The notes beneath the pieces are model-generated. The model did no database searches. It was not told the DNA's origin and worked only from the letters and a program-made list of their open reading frames with translations. Both the position numbers and the translations under genes were made by a program. Below, one piece after another: positions 17,234-25,338 of a stretch of 40,767 nt of DNA. The stretch's first letter is position 1. Each line of letters begins with the position of its first letter. The DNA comes from Devosia sp. (GTDB lineage: Bacteria > Pseudomonadota > Alphaproteobacteria > Rhizobiales > Devosiaceae): positions 1 to 40,767 of the forward strand of contig NZ_JAQGJM010000032.1 in assembly GCF_028290625.1 (NCBI RefSeq), given 5' to 3'.

Positions 17234-17658
17234 TTTGGCCTCCAGGTTAGCGTCAAAGGCGGCGTGGGAAGCGGCGGCGTCGCAACGGTCGCGGCCTATC
17301 GGTGAAACGCGGCTCGCCCGCATGAGTTGCGATGGCGCTGACCGGCAGATCGGGCCGCTCGGCGGACCTCAGGCAGTTTTGAGAAATGCGCCCAAGCTGA
17401 GTGTCAATCATGACCAGGCGCTCCGAGAGCACAGCATCGAATCCCGAGGGCCCTCGTAGCAAGATTCGAGCAATTGGCCTGTTGTCACGCCCTCCCTCGC
17501 GCTGACCGGATTGTCGTCGAATGCACTAGAATTGTCCCCCGTAGCATCAATAGAAAATGCTTCTCAAAAATCGCATATATATTTGAAAAATCAGGGTTTT
17601 CAAAATTGACCGCCCAACATTCGGCTGCTAGGGCGGATCATCTTTTTGGAGGTCCGAG
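17234..17658. other. Gene-free region before second porin gene
   Basis: 425 bp. The half nearer DUF2934 shows only short GC-rich frames with no ribosome sites. The last 130 bp are AT-rich and carry the inverted repeat at 17582-17604 and a possible -35 TTGACC (17606-17611) with a poor -10 (TAGGGC, 17639-17644). Nothing else seen. Confidence 0.5.
17582..17604. promoter_or_regulatory. Candidate operator upstream of second porin gene
   Basis: Perfect inverted repeat TTTGAAAA-N7-TTTTCAAA, just upstream of the candidate -35 TTGACC of the porin gene. Its position suggests a regulator site; the regulator is unknown (the AraC gene at 18412 is nearby but AraC sites are usually direct repeats). Confidence 0.35.
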
Positions 17659-18348
17659 ATGCTTAAATCAGGTTTTATGGTGGTGCTTTGCATGGCCACC
17701 GGACTGAGCTGCACAAATGCACAAGCTCAAGAAGTCTACGACTGGAACGGCTTTTACGCGGGCGTCTTTGGCGGCTACAATACCGGCGATGTGAACTACG
17801 AAGTCCTCGACCCGACCACCGGAGCGACTCTCTTTTATGGCAATCCCGAAATTGACGGGTTTTTTGGCGGCATTGACCTGGGCTTCAATTATCAACTCGA
17901 CAACGGATTTGTGATTGGCGCTGAAGCGGACATCGCCGCCGGGTCGACAGAGGGATCGTCGCTGATGTACGACGCCTTAGGCGGCACTACGGCGAATGCA
18001 TCAATTCGGGGCACTTTCAGCCCCACGGCTTCGCTACGGGTTCGCGCCGGCTTTGCCGTTGATCGCTTCATGCCATTCATAACTGGCGGCGTTGCGCTGG
18101 CAGAAACCAACTTTGAGTATGTTGGCTTGGGGGCCCCGGTCATCCTGCAAGGCCTGCAGGATGTGCAACTCGGCTGGACGGTTGGCGCCGGCGTGGAATA
18201 TGCCATTACCGACAATATCTCGGCAAAGGCGGAGTATCGCTTTTCCCAGTTTGGCGGCTCTGAAGAAGCGGGGCCAGCGTTGGGCGGCACCGAAAGGGCC
18301 TCCTTCCATACTCATGACGCACGTATTGGCCTGAACTATCATTTCTAG
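17659..18348 (+). CDS. Omp25-like outer-membrane beta-barrel protein, second copy
   Basis: 229 aa. TGGAGG lies 7 nt before the ATG. Signal peptide about residues 1-23 (MLKSGFMVVLCMATGLSCTNAQA). The mature start EVYDWNGFYAGVFGGYNTGD carries the same WxGFYAGVFGG motif as the gene at 8402. EYAITDNISAKAEYRFSQFG precedes the last strand ARIGLNYHF with terminal Phe. It is a small barrel of the Rhizobiales Omp25/Omp31 group, probably surface exposed. The two copies are clearly related but not close enough to be a recent duplication. A bidirectional terminator separates it from the convergent AraC gene. Confidence 0.87.
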   Translation: MLKSGFMVVLCMATGLSCTNAQAQEVYDWNGFYAGVFGGYNTGDVNYEVLDPTTGATLFYGNPEIDGFFGGIDLGFNYQLDNGFVIGAEADIAAGSTEGSSLMYDALGGTTANASIRGTFSPTASLRVRAGFAVDRFMPFITGGVALAETNFEYVGLGAPVILQGLQDVQLGWTVGAGVEYAITDNISAKAEYRFSQFGGSEEAGPALGGTERASFHTHDARIGLNYHF

Positions 18349-18384
18349 CCCATCGACCAATCGCCTTGTGACCTGATCGAACTC

Positions 18385-18410
18385 AAAAGCGGCCGAATGG
18401 CCGCTTTTTT
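18385..18410. terminator. Bidirectional rho-independent terminator
   Basis: Stem AAAAGCGGCC / GGCCGCTTTT with loop GAAT, followed by TT on the plus strand and preceded by A residues that give T on the minus strand. It serves both the porin gene and the AraC gene ending at 18412. Confidence 0.85.
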
Positions 18411-18411
18411 G

Positions 18412-19374
18412 TCAGCGCATGGATCCCGGCGTGCCGCCAAACCGGCGGCGGAAGCTGCGGTTGAAATAGGAGACGTCGCCGAAGCCGCACAGGAGCGCAA
18501 TTTCGCCGACACGCAGCCCGTCATTGCGCCGATCAGAGAGCATTTGACGGCTGCGCAGCAGCCGCAGCTCCAGAATTCGCTCGGAGAAGCCGACGCCAGT
18601 TTCCTGCAGCAGATCGTGGACATAGCGCTGCGAAAGACGCAGGTCGTTGGCGACGGTCTGGGCGCTGATGCGCGGATCTGTGAAGCCGGTGCGCATCTTG
18701 TCGAGAATTGCCGCCAGGCGAGCGGCGCGCAGCCCCGTAAAACCTGCGAGCTCGGCGGCCTCGCCCTTGGCGCCGGTCGCCAATCCGACCAGATCGACAA
18801 TGGTGGAGGCAGCGTGGGCTCCGAGATCTGGCGTGAAGGTCAGTCCGTCGCCTTCCAGCATGGTCCAATAGCTGCGCAGCAGCCGCAGGGCCTCGTTATC
18901 CGCGCCGATCCGCATCGCCAACAGGTCATCGATGTTGGCGAAGGCCCCGGCCAGGACCTTTTGCGGAATGACGATGTTCCCCCAGACATTCTTCTCGTCG
19001 CCCGTCATCTCAAAGGCCTCGGATGCCGACACCAGCGCCGCCTCGCCACTGCCGATCGCGTAGGTGCGTCCGATCTGGGAGCCCACCATTGCGGACGCGC
19101 CGTTGTTGATCAGCAGCAGATAGCCATCGCGATTGTCCTCGTTGATGTGCTGAGTTTTGCGCGAGGCGTGTTTTATGGTGCCGGCCATTCGGCCCAGATT
19201 GACCTCGCCGACGGCCCGCGCTTCGATTTCGGCATTGAAGGGGATGTCATCGGCAATCGAATAATCCACCGACCAGATCTCGGCCATGTGGATGTCCTGC
19301 CATAGGCTGAACTTGGCCTGTTCGTTGAGGTGCGGCGGCAGGCTATCCGATGAGAAGACAACTTTGTCGGGCAA
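18412..19374 (-). CDS. AraC-family transcriptional regulator
   Basis: 320 aa from a TTG at 19374 (AGGTG 5 nt upstream). The frame is open to 19455 but contains no ATG before residue MAEIWSVDY, so a non-ATG start is likely; exact start uncertain. The N-terminal half (about 1-200) resembles the AraC-binding-2 ligand domain (SADD-type IADDIPFNAEIEARAVG; GYLLLINNGAS). The C-terminal 100 residues form two helix-turn-helix motifs: ISAQTVANDLRLSQRYVHDL and the typical VGEIALLCGFGDVSYFNRSF-RRRFGGTP. Such regulators often control catabolic genes; the divergent benE-mobA pair is a reasonable target by position, not proven. Confidence 0.87.
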   Translation of the reverse strand: MPDKVVFSSDSLPPHLNEQAKFSLWQDIHMAEIWSVDYSIADDIPFNAEIEARAVGEVNLGRMAGTIKHASRKTQHINEDNRDGYLLLINNGASAMVGSQIGRTYAIGSGEAALVSASEAFEMTGDEKNVWGNIVIPQKVLAGAFANIDDLLAMRIGADNEALRLLRSYWTMLEGDGLTFTPDLGAHAASTIVDLVGLATGAKGEAAELAGFTGLRAARLAAILDKMRTGFTDPRISAQTVANDLRLSQRYVHDLLQETGVGFSERILELRLLRSRQMLSDRRNDGLRVGEIALLCGFGDVSYFNRSFRRRFGGTPGSMR

Positions 19375-19677
19375 GATGGCACCTGAAAGAACTGCGCGGC
19401 GTGCTGGGAGACTAGGGCTATTTTCGCGGCCCGGCGCAAGTGCCGGGCGGTACAAGAAAAAGCCACGGCGCAGGTGACCGCCTGCTGAGTGTGCCGTTCA
19501 GACCGGGTTCACCGCTTCGCTTGCGCTCAGCGCGGTGTCGGCACAGCGTTCAAGGTCAAGAAAGAAGCTGACGTGAAGCGGCATTTTCACTTCACCGATT
19601 GAGCGCGTTTGCATAGGTTGCCTCGACCCCGAAATGAGGCGCGAGACGTGAGCGAACCCAAAACAAGAGGCCAGGCC
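19375..19677. other. Region between AraC regulator and benE
   Basis: About 300 bp between divergent genes. It holds two nested inverted repeats: GTGCCG (19491) / CGGCAC (19539) and inside it CACCGC (19510) / GCGGTG (19532). Further on, GTGAAG / CTTCAC repeats occur near 19574-19597. No clear promoter boxes or ORF. Confidence 0.4.
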
Positions 19678-20865
19678 ATGGCCCGCAACGATTTTGCCCA
19701 GCCGATCATGGCTGGTGCGCTGGCGGCAGTGGTCGGCTATGCCAGCACCTTTACGCTGGTATTGGCGGCGCTGACCGCCGCGGGCGCTTCGCCACAGCAG
19801 GCGGGCTCGGGGCTGTTTTCCGTGTGCATCGCCATCGGCCTGCTCAATATCGCCGTGAGCTGGCGCACCAAAGTGCCGGTGAGCTTTGCCTGGACCACGC
19901 CCGGCGTGGCGTTCCTTCTGACGGTGGGCGAGCCGGCCGGCGGCTATCCGGCAGTGGCGGGCGCGTTCCTGTTCACGGCTGCGCTGATCGTGCTAGCGGG
20001 GCTGATCAAGCCGTTCGCGCGGCTGGTGGCCGCCATTCCCGCACCCATCGCCAATGCCATGCTGGCCGGCATGCTGCTGACGCTGTGCCTAGCGCCTATA
20101 AAGGCAGTCGGCGAAGTGCCGATGCTGGCGCTGCCGGTATTGATCGCCTGGGCTATCGGCCTGCGCTTTGCACGGCGCTATGCCGTGCCGATCGCCGTCG
20201 TCGTCACGGGCATCGCCCTCGGCTTATCGACACATCTGGCGCCCGGCGCGCTGGATGGCAGTTGGCCCAGCATAATGCCGGTCATGCCGGTGTTCACGCT
20301 CGATGCCATCGTGCGGATCGGGCTGCCGATGTTTATCGTCACCATGGCGTCGCAGAACCTGCCGGGGCTGGCGGTGATGCAGGCCAATGGCTTCGTGCTC
20401 AAGCCGGCGCCGCTGTTTATCATGACCGGCATCGGCAGCGCGCTGACGGCGCTGTTCGGCGGGCACAGCATTAACCTTGCGGCAATCACCGCGGCCATTT
20501 GCGCTGGCCCCGAGGCCCATCCCGATCGCACCAAGCGCTGGCCGGCGCCGATGGCCGCGGGCGTGGTCTATCTGCTGCTGGCGCCCGGCGCCAACCTGGC
20601 CGCCGCCTTCATCGCCGCCGCGCCGCCGATCCTGATCCAGGCGGTGGCGGGGCTGGCCCTGCTGTCGAGCCTCGCCGCCGCACTGACCGGCGCGCTGGTG
20701 CAGGAGGAAGCCCGCCTGCCGGCAATCCTGACCTTCGTCACCACGGCATCAGGCATTCTGATACTGGGCGTCGGCGCGCCGTTCTGGGGCTTGGTGGGCG
20801 GCATCGCGCTGCTGCTCATCCTGCGCTTCGGCGTCAAAAAACCCATCGAGTCCATGGGCAAATGA
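19678..20865 (+). CDS. BenE-family benzoate/H+ symporter-like permease
   Basis: 395 aa from the ATG at 19678 (AGAGG 7 nt upstream; a GTG at 19648 is an alternative). Integral inner-membrane protein with about 11-12 helices. Motifs PVSFAWTTPGVAFL, GLIKPFARLVAAIPAPIANA and SALTALFGGHSINLAAITAA match the BenE family, whose characterised member imports benzoate with protons. No benzoate-degrading genes are nearby, so the true substrate may differ. Its TGA overlaps the ATG of mobA, giving an unusual transporter-molybdenum cofactor gene pair. It diverges from an AraC regulator. Confidence 0.88.
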   Translation: MARNDFAQPIMAGALAAVVGYASTFTLVLAALTAAGASPQQAGSGLFSVCIAIGLLNIAVSWRTKVPVSFAWTTPGVAFLLTVGEPAGGYPAVAGAFLFTAALIVLAGLIKPFARLVAAIPAPIANAMLAGMLLTLCLAPIKAVGEVPMLALPVLIAWAIGLRFARRYAVPIAVVVTGIALGLSTHLAPGALDGSWPSIMPVMPVFTLDAIVRIGLPMFIVTMASQNLPGLAVMQANGFVLKPAPLFIMTGIGSALTALFGGHSINLAAITAAICAGPEAHPDRTKRWPAPMAAGVVYLLLAPGANLAAAFIAAAPPILIQAVAGLALLSSLAAALTGALVQEEARLPAILTFVTTASGILILGVGAPFWGLVGGIALLLILRFGVKKPIESMGK

Positions 20866-21587
20866 GCCCGCCTTATGCGCTTATCATCGCCGGCGGTCAG
20901 GGGCAGCGCCTCGGCGGCGTGCGCAAGGCCGATCTCAAGGTTGGTGGACGCCGGCTGATCGATCGTGTAGCGACCGCCCTAGGTCCCGTCGCACCACCCC
21001 TGCTGGTCGCCACGGGGCATGGAACACTCGCGTTGCCGCCAGACGCCGTGGGCGTGCCTGATCTCAATGACACGCTCGGCGGCCCCCTTGCGGGCCTCGC
21101 GGCCGCCGTCGACTGGCTGGCGGAACACGGCGTCGCCGACGGGCTGATCGTATCGAGCGCCGTCGATACGCCATTCCTGCCCACCGACTTCGTCGCGGTC
21201 CTGACCGCCGCACTCGAATCGCATGCTGCCGTCTATGCGCAGTGGGGCGACGAGTTTTATCCACCCCACGCGCTTTGGCGGCTCTCCGCCATCGCCACCC
21301 TGCCCGCCCGCGTGCGCGCCGGTACGGCTCCCAAAAGCCTCAAGGCCCTGCTCCGCGAAATCGACGCCGTGGCGCAGGATTGGCAGGCATTATCGGCGTT
21401 CAACCCGTTCGAAAACCTCAATACGCTGGCCGATCTGGTGCGGCTGGGCCAACGTGCGCGCGCCCTGCCGGGGGGCATAAGGGACAATTCCCACAGGCTG
21501 TCCGCAATCAGGGCTTGGCAAAGCAAAACAAGTTCGTTACATGGACCTCGCTGTCGCAAGACGGCGCACGAATGTGATCCGCGGTAG
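20862..21587 (+). CDS. mobA: Molybdenum cofactor guanylyltransferase MobA, odd C-terminus
   Basis: Adds GMP from GTP to molybdopterin to make the guanine dinucleotide cofactor. The nucleotide-binding motif IIAGGQGQRLGGVRKADL is at residues 8-25, with DLNDTLGGPLAGLAAA and SSAVDTPFLP following, and FNPFENLNTLADL (about 180-192) as the usual family ending. The ATG at 20862 overlaps benE. The 241-codon frame runs about 37 residues past the normal end and stops inside tRNA-Asn (TAG 21585-21587). The extension starts at a G6 run (21469-21476 area); one G fewer gives the ending ALPGA and TAA at 21478-21480, the expected 200-odd residues. A frame error or recent indel is likely. Confidence 0.88.
   Translation: MSPPYALIIAGGQGQRLGGVRKADLKVGGRRLIDRVATALGPVAPPLLVATGHGTLALPPDAVGVPDLNDTLGGPLAGLAAAVDWLAEHGVADGLIVSSAVDTPFLPTDFVAVLTAALESHAAVYAQWGDEFYPPHALWRLSAIATLPARVRAGTAPKSLKALLREIDAVAQDWQALSAFNPFENLNTLADLVRLGQRARALPGGIRDNSHRLSAIRAWQSKTSSLHGPRCRKTAHECDPR
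21515..21543 (+). promoter_or_regulatory. Candidate promoter of tRNA-Asn
   Basis: TTGGCA (21515-21520), 17 bp spacer, TACATG (21538-21543), about 35 bp before the tRNA. It lies inside the mobA extension. The -10 resembles that of the tRNA-Cys promoter (TACATA). Confidence 0.45.
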
Positions 21588-21652
21588 CTCAGTGGTAGAG
21601 CAATCGGCTGTTAACCGATTGGTCGTAGGTTCGAATCCTACCCGCGGAGCCA
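21578..21652 (+). tRNA. tRNA-Asn (anticodon GTT)
   Basis: Acceptor TCCGCGG (21578-21584) pairs with CCGCGGA (21642-21648). Discriminator G and encoded CCA (21650-21652). The anticodon arm ATCGG-CTGTTAA-CCGAT carries GTT. D arm GCTCAGTGGTAGAGC and T arm GTAGGTTCGAATCCTAC are standard. The first 10 nt overlap the mobA open frame on the same strand. Confidence 0.97.
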
Positions 21653-21788
21653 TTCGTCCTCCTGGTTGAGCAAGGCTCACCACCCCATTCCCCTCCTGCA
21701 ATCTTGCCAGCATCTGCCGCCCTTGGCATTGCCAGCGCACCGGAGCGGGAGTAGGACACGCCGGTATTTTTAGGCATCGGAATCGATA

Positions 21789-23012
21789 ATGGACGCCGTC
21801 GAAAGCACGCCAATTGTGGCCGTGCAAAAAACCTCTGTCGCCATCATCCTGGCGGTCAGCGCATCGCATTTGCTCAATGACCTGATGCAGTTCCTGCTGC
21901 CGGCGCTCTATCCGCTGCTCAAGGAAACCTACGGCCTCAACTATGTGCAGATCGGCCTACTGACGCTGGCGCAGCAGATGACGGCATCGATTCTGCAGCC
22001 GGCAGTAGGTCTTTATGGCGACGTGAAGCCAAAGCCGTATTGGCTGGCGATTTCCATGGTGTTCGCGCTGGTCGGCGTGACCCTGCTGGCCACGGCCAAT
22101 TCGTTCTGGTTGCTGGTGCTCGCGGCCATGGTCGGCGGTGTCGGCTCGGCGATCTTCCATCCTGAGGCCTCGCGCGTGGCGCGGCTGGCCTCGGGCGGCA
22201 AGCTGGGCTTTGCCCAGTCCCTGTTCCAGGTCGGAGGCAATCTGGGCACTTCGATCGGACCGCTGGCCGCCGCCTACCTGATCCTGCCGCGCGGGCAGAG
22301 CAGCGTCGGCTGGTTCGCCCTGGTGGCGATAGCGGCCCTGATCATCCTGGCCACGGTCGGTCGCTGGTACGCCGCCCATATGCGGGCGCATTCGGGCCGG
22401 CCAGTCGCCAAGGCCGCTCGGCAATTGATTTCACGGCCCCGTCTGATCGGCGCCTTCGCCGTCATCGGGGCGCTTCTGCTGTCCAAATACGTCTATATTT
22501 CCTCGATCACGAGCTATTACAGCTTCTTCCTGATCGAGAAGTTCGACCTGACGGCGCAACAGGCTCAGCTCTATCTGTTCCTGTTTCTCGGCGCCGTTGC
22601 GGCGGGCACCTTTATCGGCGGTCCGGTGGGCGACCGGTTCGGGCGGCTGACGGTGATCTGGTGCTCCATCGTGGGCGCATTGCCCTTCACCCTGGTGCTG
22701 CCGCATCTGGACCTGACCTGGACCGCTGTCGCCAGCGTACTGGTGGGCCTGGTGCTGTCCTCGGCATTTTCTGCCATCGTGGTCTATGCGCAGGAACTCA
22801 TTCCGGGCAAAGTCGGCATGGTGGCGGGCTTTGTGTTCGGCTTTGCTTTCGGCATCGGCGCCATTGGGGCTGCGGTGCTGGGCGCGCTGGCCGACCACTT
22901 CGGTATTATTTCCGTTTTCAATCTCTGCGCGTTCCTACCGTTCCTGGGCTTCTTGACCGTCCTGCTGCCCAAGACCGACAGGCCCGCAACTCTGAAGGTA
23001 CAGCCGGCATGA
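21789..23012 (+). CDS. MFS transporter, fosmidomycin-resistance (Fsr)-like
   Basis: 407 aa, twelve hydrophobic segments. The start HLLNDLMQFLLPALYPLLKE and the block GGVGSAIFHPEASRVARLAS match the Fsr group of MFS exporters, named for the E. coli fosmidomycin resistance protein. LGTSIGPLAAAYL and IGGPVGDRFGR are further family features. It acts as an inner-membrane efflux pump; its natural substrate is unknown. The last four bases overlap the start of the AHSA1-domain gene (ATGA), so the two are co-translated. It begins 136 bp after tRNA-Asn; that gap shows nothing notable. Confidence 0.9.
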   Translation: MDAVESTPIVAVQKTSVAIILAVSASHLLNDLMQFLLPALYPLLKETYGLNYVQIGLLTLAQQMTASILQPAVGLYGDVKPKPYWLAISMVFALVGVTLLATANSFWLLVLAAMVGGVGSAIFHPEASRVARLASGGKLGFAQSLFQVGGNLGTSIGPLAAAYLILPRGQSSVGWFALVAIAALIILATVGRWYAAHMRAHSGRPVAKAARQLISRPRLIGAFAVIGALLLSKYVYISSITSYYSFFLIEKFDLTAQQAQLYLFLFLGAVAAGTFIGGPVGDRFGRLTVIWCSIVGALPFTLVLPHLDLTWTAVASVLVGLVLSSAFSAIVVYAQELIPGKVGMVAGFVFGFAFGIGAIGAAVLGALADHFGIISVFNLCAFLPFLGFLTVLLPKTDRPATLKVQPA

Positions 23013-23467
23013 GTAATGGTAATGGTGTGGACACCGATGGCGAAAGCCAGATCACGCTGACGCGGACCATCGACGCCGATATCGAGGACGTGTTCGCGGC
23101 CTGGACCGATCCGGCGCTGATCGAGCAGTGGCAGGCCGATTATGCCGAGGTCGACCCGTTCGAGGGCGGCGAATACAAGTTCGTCACCGAGGGTGACGAC
23201 GAGGACCCCGGCGAGCACATCGTTTCCGGCGAATTCCTGACCTTCGTGGAAAACCAGCGCCTGGTGATGAGCTGGGTGCACAAGGACGAAGAGACCAACG
23301 AAGAGCTGATCTTCGTGCTCGATATCCTGTTCAAGGAAGTCTCGAACGGGCGCACCAGCGTCACCATCATCGAGCGGGGCCTTGCTCATGCCGATCCTGA
23401 ATCGCGCATCTTTTCGATCGAGGCCTGGAATGCCGCGCTGGAGCAGCTTGCCGAACTGATGGAATAG
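23009..23467 (+). CDS. SRPBCC / AHSA1-domain protein
   Basis: 152 aa. After a short polar N-terminus, the pattern ITLTRTIDADIEDVFAAWTD is the opening strand and helix of the AHSA1 (activator of Hsp90 homologue) branch of the SRPBCC fold, a small cup that binds hydrophobic ligands. SGEFLTFVENQRLVMSW and the C-terminal helix WNAALEQLAELME also fit. Bacterial members are of unknown function; some act with ArsR repressors, but none is present here. It overlaps the Fsr-like gene by 4 nt, so a link to the exported compound is possible. No signal peptide. Confidence 0.87.
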   Translation: MSNGNGVDTDGESQITLTRTIDADIEDVFAAWTDPALIEQWQADYAEVDPFEGGEYKFVTEGDDEDPGEHIVSGEFLTFVENQRLVMSWVHKDEETNEELIFVLDILFKEVSNGRTSVTIIERGLAHADPESRIFSIEAWNAALEQLAELME

Positions 23468-23609
23468 CGTTGCGGGGGCGGCGCTCAATCGCGGCGGGAC
23501 TTGCGCAAAACCGCGTGGTCGGGAAAAGCCGTGCTGGGACCGGCACTTATTCCTTGTGGGCGCGTTGGTGCACGCCTACCAATTGGGTTCCTCCAGCTAC
23601 GAAGATATC

Positions 23610-24653
23610 ATGGCCAAGCACCAAGACCTCATCTCGGCAATCGGTAACACGCCGCTCATTCGTCTCAATCGCGTCTCGACGCTGACCGGCTGCGATATCT
23701 GGGGCAAGGCGGAGTTCCTCAATCCGGGCCAGTCGGTCAAGGACCGCGCGGCTTTGTTCATCATCCATGATGCCGTCAAGAGCGGTGCGCTCAGGCCCGG
23801 CGGCACCATTGTGGAGGGCACGGCGGGCAATACCGGCATCGGGCTGACCCTGGTCGCCAATTCGCTGGGCTTCAAATCGGTGATCGTCATTCCCGAGACC
23901 CAGAGTCAGGAAAAAAAGGACGCGCTGCGGCTTTACGGCGCTGAGCTGATCGAGGTTCCCGCCAAGCCCTACAAGGACCCCAACAACTACATCAAGATTT
24001 CCCAGCGCCTGGCCGAAAAGCTCAACAAGGAGCTGCCGAACGGCGCGGTCTGGGCCAACCAGTTCGACAATGTTTCCAACAAGCGCGCGCATGTGGAAAC
24101 CACGGGCCCCGAAATCTGGCAGCAGACCGGTGGCCGGATCGATGGCTTCATCTGCTCGGTCGGTTCGGGCGGCACGCTGGCCGGTGTCGCCGAAGCGTTG
24201 CGATCGCGCAATTCGGACGTGCAGATCGGCCTCGCCGATCCTGAAGGCGCCGCGCTCTACAGCTATTACACCACGGGTGAACTCAAATCCTCGGGCAATT
24301 CGATCACCGAAGGCATCGGCCAGGGCCGCATCACCGAAAACCTCAAGGGCCTCAAGATCGATCGCCCCTACCAGATTTCCGACGCCGAAGCCCTGCCCTA
24401 CGTCTTCGACCTGCTCGAACATGAGGGCCTCTGCCTGGGCGGCTCCAGCGCCATCAACATCGCTGGAGCGGTGCGGCTCGCCAACGATCTCGGGCCAGGC
24501 AAGACCATCGTCACCATCCTCTGCGATTACGGCAACCGCTACCAATCCAAGCTGTTCAACCCCGCCTTCCTGCGCGACAAGGGCCTGCCGGTGCCGACAT
24601 GGCTGGAAGGCCGCACGCCCATCGATATCTCGGCAGTGGTGGAGCCGGCGTAA
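23610..24653 (+). CDS. Cysteine synthase A (O-acetylserine sulfhydrylase)
   Basis: 347 aa from the ATG at 23610, beginning MAKHQDLISAIGNTPLIRLN; a GTG at 23556 would add 18 residues without family similarity. PLP-dependent enzyme making cysteine from O-acetylserine and sulfide in the cytosol. The PLP lysine is Lys44 in NPGQSVKDRAA; TAGNTG at 71-76 holds the substrate; GSGGTLAGV binds the PLP phosphate; GGSSAIN lies near the end. This longer type (about 345 aa, with QSQEKKDALRLYGAELIEVP) is common in Rhizobiales and differs from the 310-320 aa E. coli CysK. It may also have cystathionine-synthase-like activity. It is 142 bp after the AHSA1 gene. Confidence 0.9.
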   Translation: MAKHQDLISAIGNTPLIRLNRVSTLTGCDIWGKAEFLNPGQSVKDRAALFIIHDAVKSGALRPGGTIVEGTAGNTGIGLTLVANSLGFKSVIVIPETQSQEKKDALRLYGAELIEVPAKPYKDPNNYIKISQRLAEKLNKELPNGAVWANQFDNVSNKRAHVETTGPEIWQQTGGRIDGFICSVGSGGTLAGVAEALRSRNSDVQIGLADPEGAALYSYYTTGELKSSGNSITEGIGQGRITENLKGLKIDRPYQISDAEALPYVFDLLEHEGLCLGGSSAINIAGAVRLANDLGPGKTIVTILCDYGNRYQSKLFNPAFLRDKGLPVPTWLEGRTPIDISAVVEPA

Positions 24654-24701
24654 GGCGGGTCTACTGTCTCACCTATGGGCACCATGCCACCCCAAACTCG
24701 G

Positions 24702-24736
24702 TGTCACCCCGGCGCAGGCCGGGGCCCATCCTGAGA
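24702..24736. repeat. REP-like palindrome
   Basis: Contains CCCCGGC-GCAG-GCCGGGG (perfect 7 bp arms, 24707-24724) followed by CCCATCCTGAGAT. This is the form of a very common short palindromic repeat of alphaproteobacterial intergenic regions. Confidence 0.65.
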
Positions 24737-24777
24737 TATCACCCCTGCCGCAAGGTCACCGCGAAAGCCACCCATCC

Positions 24778-24947
24778 TGCCACGTCCTCGTGGTTCGAGG
24801 ATCGCTGCGCTCCCACCTCACCATGAGGACTACTGGGGCAAAGAGATCTATTGAGACAGCGATACCGATGGAATGCCGCAATTCCATCAGTAGCCCTCAT
24901 GGTGAGGTGCGAGCCCTTTGCGAGCCTCGAACCACGAGGGCGTGGCA
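24778..24947. repeat. Long imperfect inverted repeat with inner hairpin
   Basis: Left arm 24778-24835 and right arm 24888-24947 are near-complementary over about 58 bp, sharing CCTCGTGGTTCGAGG and CACCTCACCATGAGG with few mismatches. The 52 nt centre holds a smaller hairpin GATGGAAT-N-ATTCCATC. Units with CCTCATGGTGAGG and TTCGAACCACGAGG are familiar as palindromic repeats in Rhizobiales; here two units face each other. Confidence 0.7.
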
Positions 24948-25145
24948 CGATCTATCCAACTAATCCCCACCCCAAATTCCTCCCGCATAATCCCCCCCGA
25001 TATCTCCACAATGGCTGCGGGTTCGCGACGAACGGCCGTGGGGAGTTTGGTGGGAGGGGAATGCGGTCGCGCGATCCCTGGGCCAGCGCGACGTTCGTCA
25101 TCTCACTCAAGGGATGGCCACGTTCGAGCGGCCAGAAACCCCATC

Positions 25146-25207
25146 GCATGCGGCGAGACGCTGTCTCGCTTATCTACAAAACCCATGAGGCACGTCTCGC
25201 CGCATGC
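25146..25207. repeat. Perfect 15 bp inverted repeat with competing inner hairpin
   Basis: GCATGCGGCGAGACG (25146-25160) and CGTCTCGCCGCATGC (25193-25207) are perfect complements 32 nt apart. The left arm can instead pair locally as GCGAGAC-GCT-GTCTCGC (25153-25169). The two foldings exclude each other. It lies about 130 bp before the cardiolipin synthase start. Confidence 0.65.
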
Positions 25208-25338
25208 CGCAGTCTTTCTCAACCGCGGACCAATCGGTCCAGCGGACGTAGCCATTGCCCCTGCCCGCATCGCTGCTACAGTGCCGCGCAACGAAACTGG
25301 ATGAGCGCTCCGTGGTTGGCATAGAATACGTTCTGGGC

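Larger units (their letters stand above)
24654..25338. other. 685 bp gene-free block rich in repeats and hairpins
   Basis: No credible gene: frames here lack ribosome sites and follow the palindromes. In order it holds a REP-like unit (24707-24724), a long inverted repeat (24778-24947), the perfect repeat at 25146-25207, and the hairpin CCGCGGACC-AATC-GGTCCAGCGG (25223-25245) ahead of the cardiolipin synthase gene. Confidence 0.7.

Noticed and set aside
19491..19544. Nested inverted repeats before benE as a riboswitch
   Set aside because: Arms are only 6 bp and no conserved riboswitch core was recognised; listed only as part of the intergenic description.
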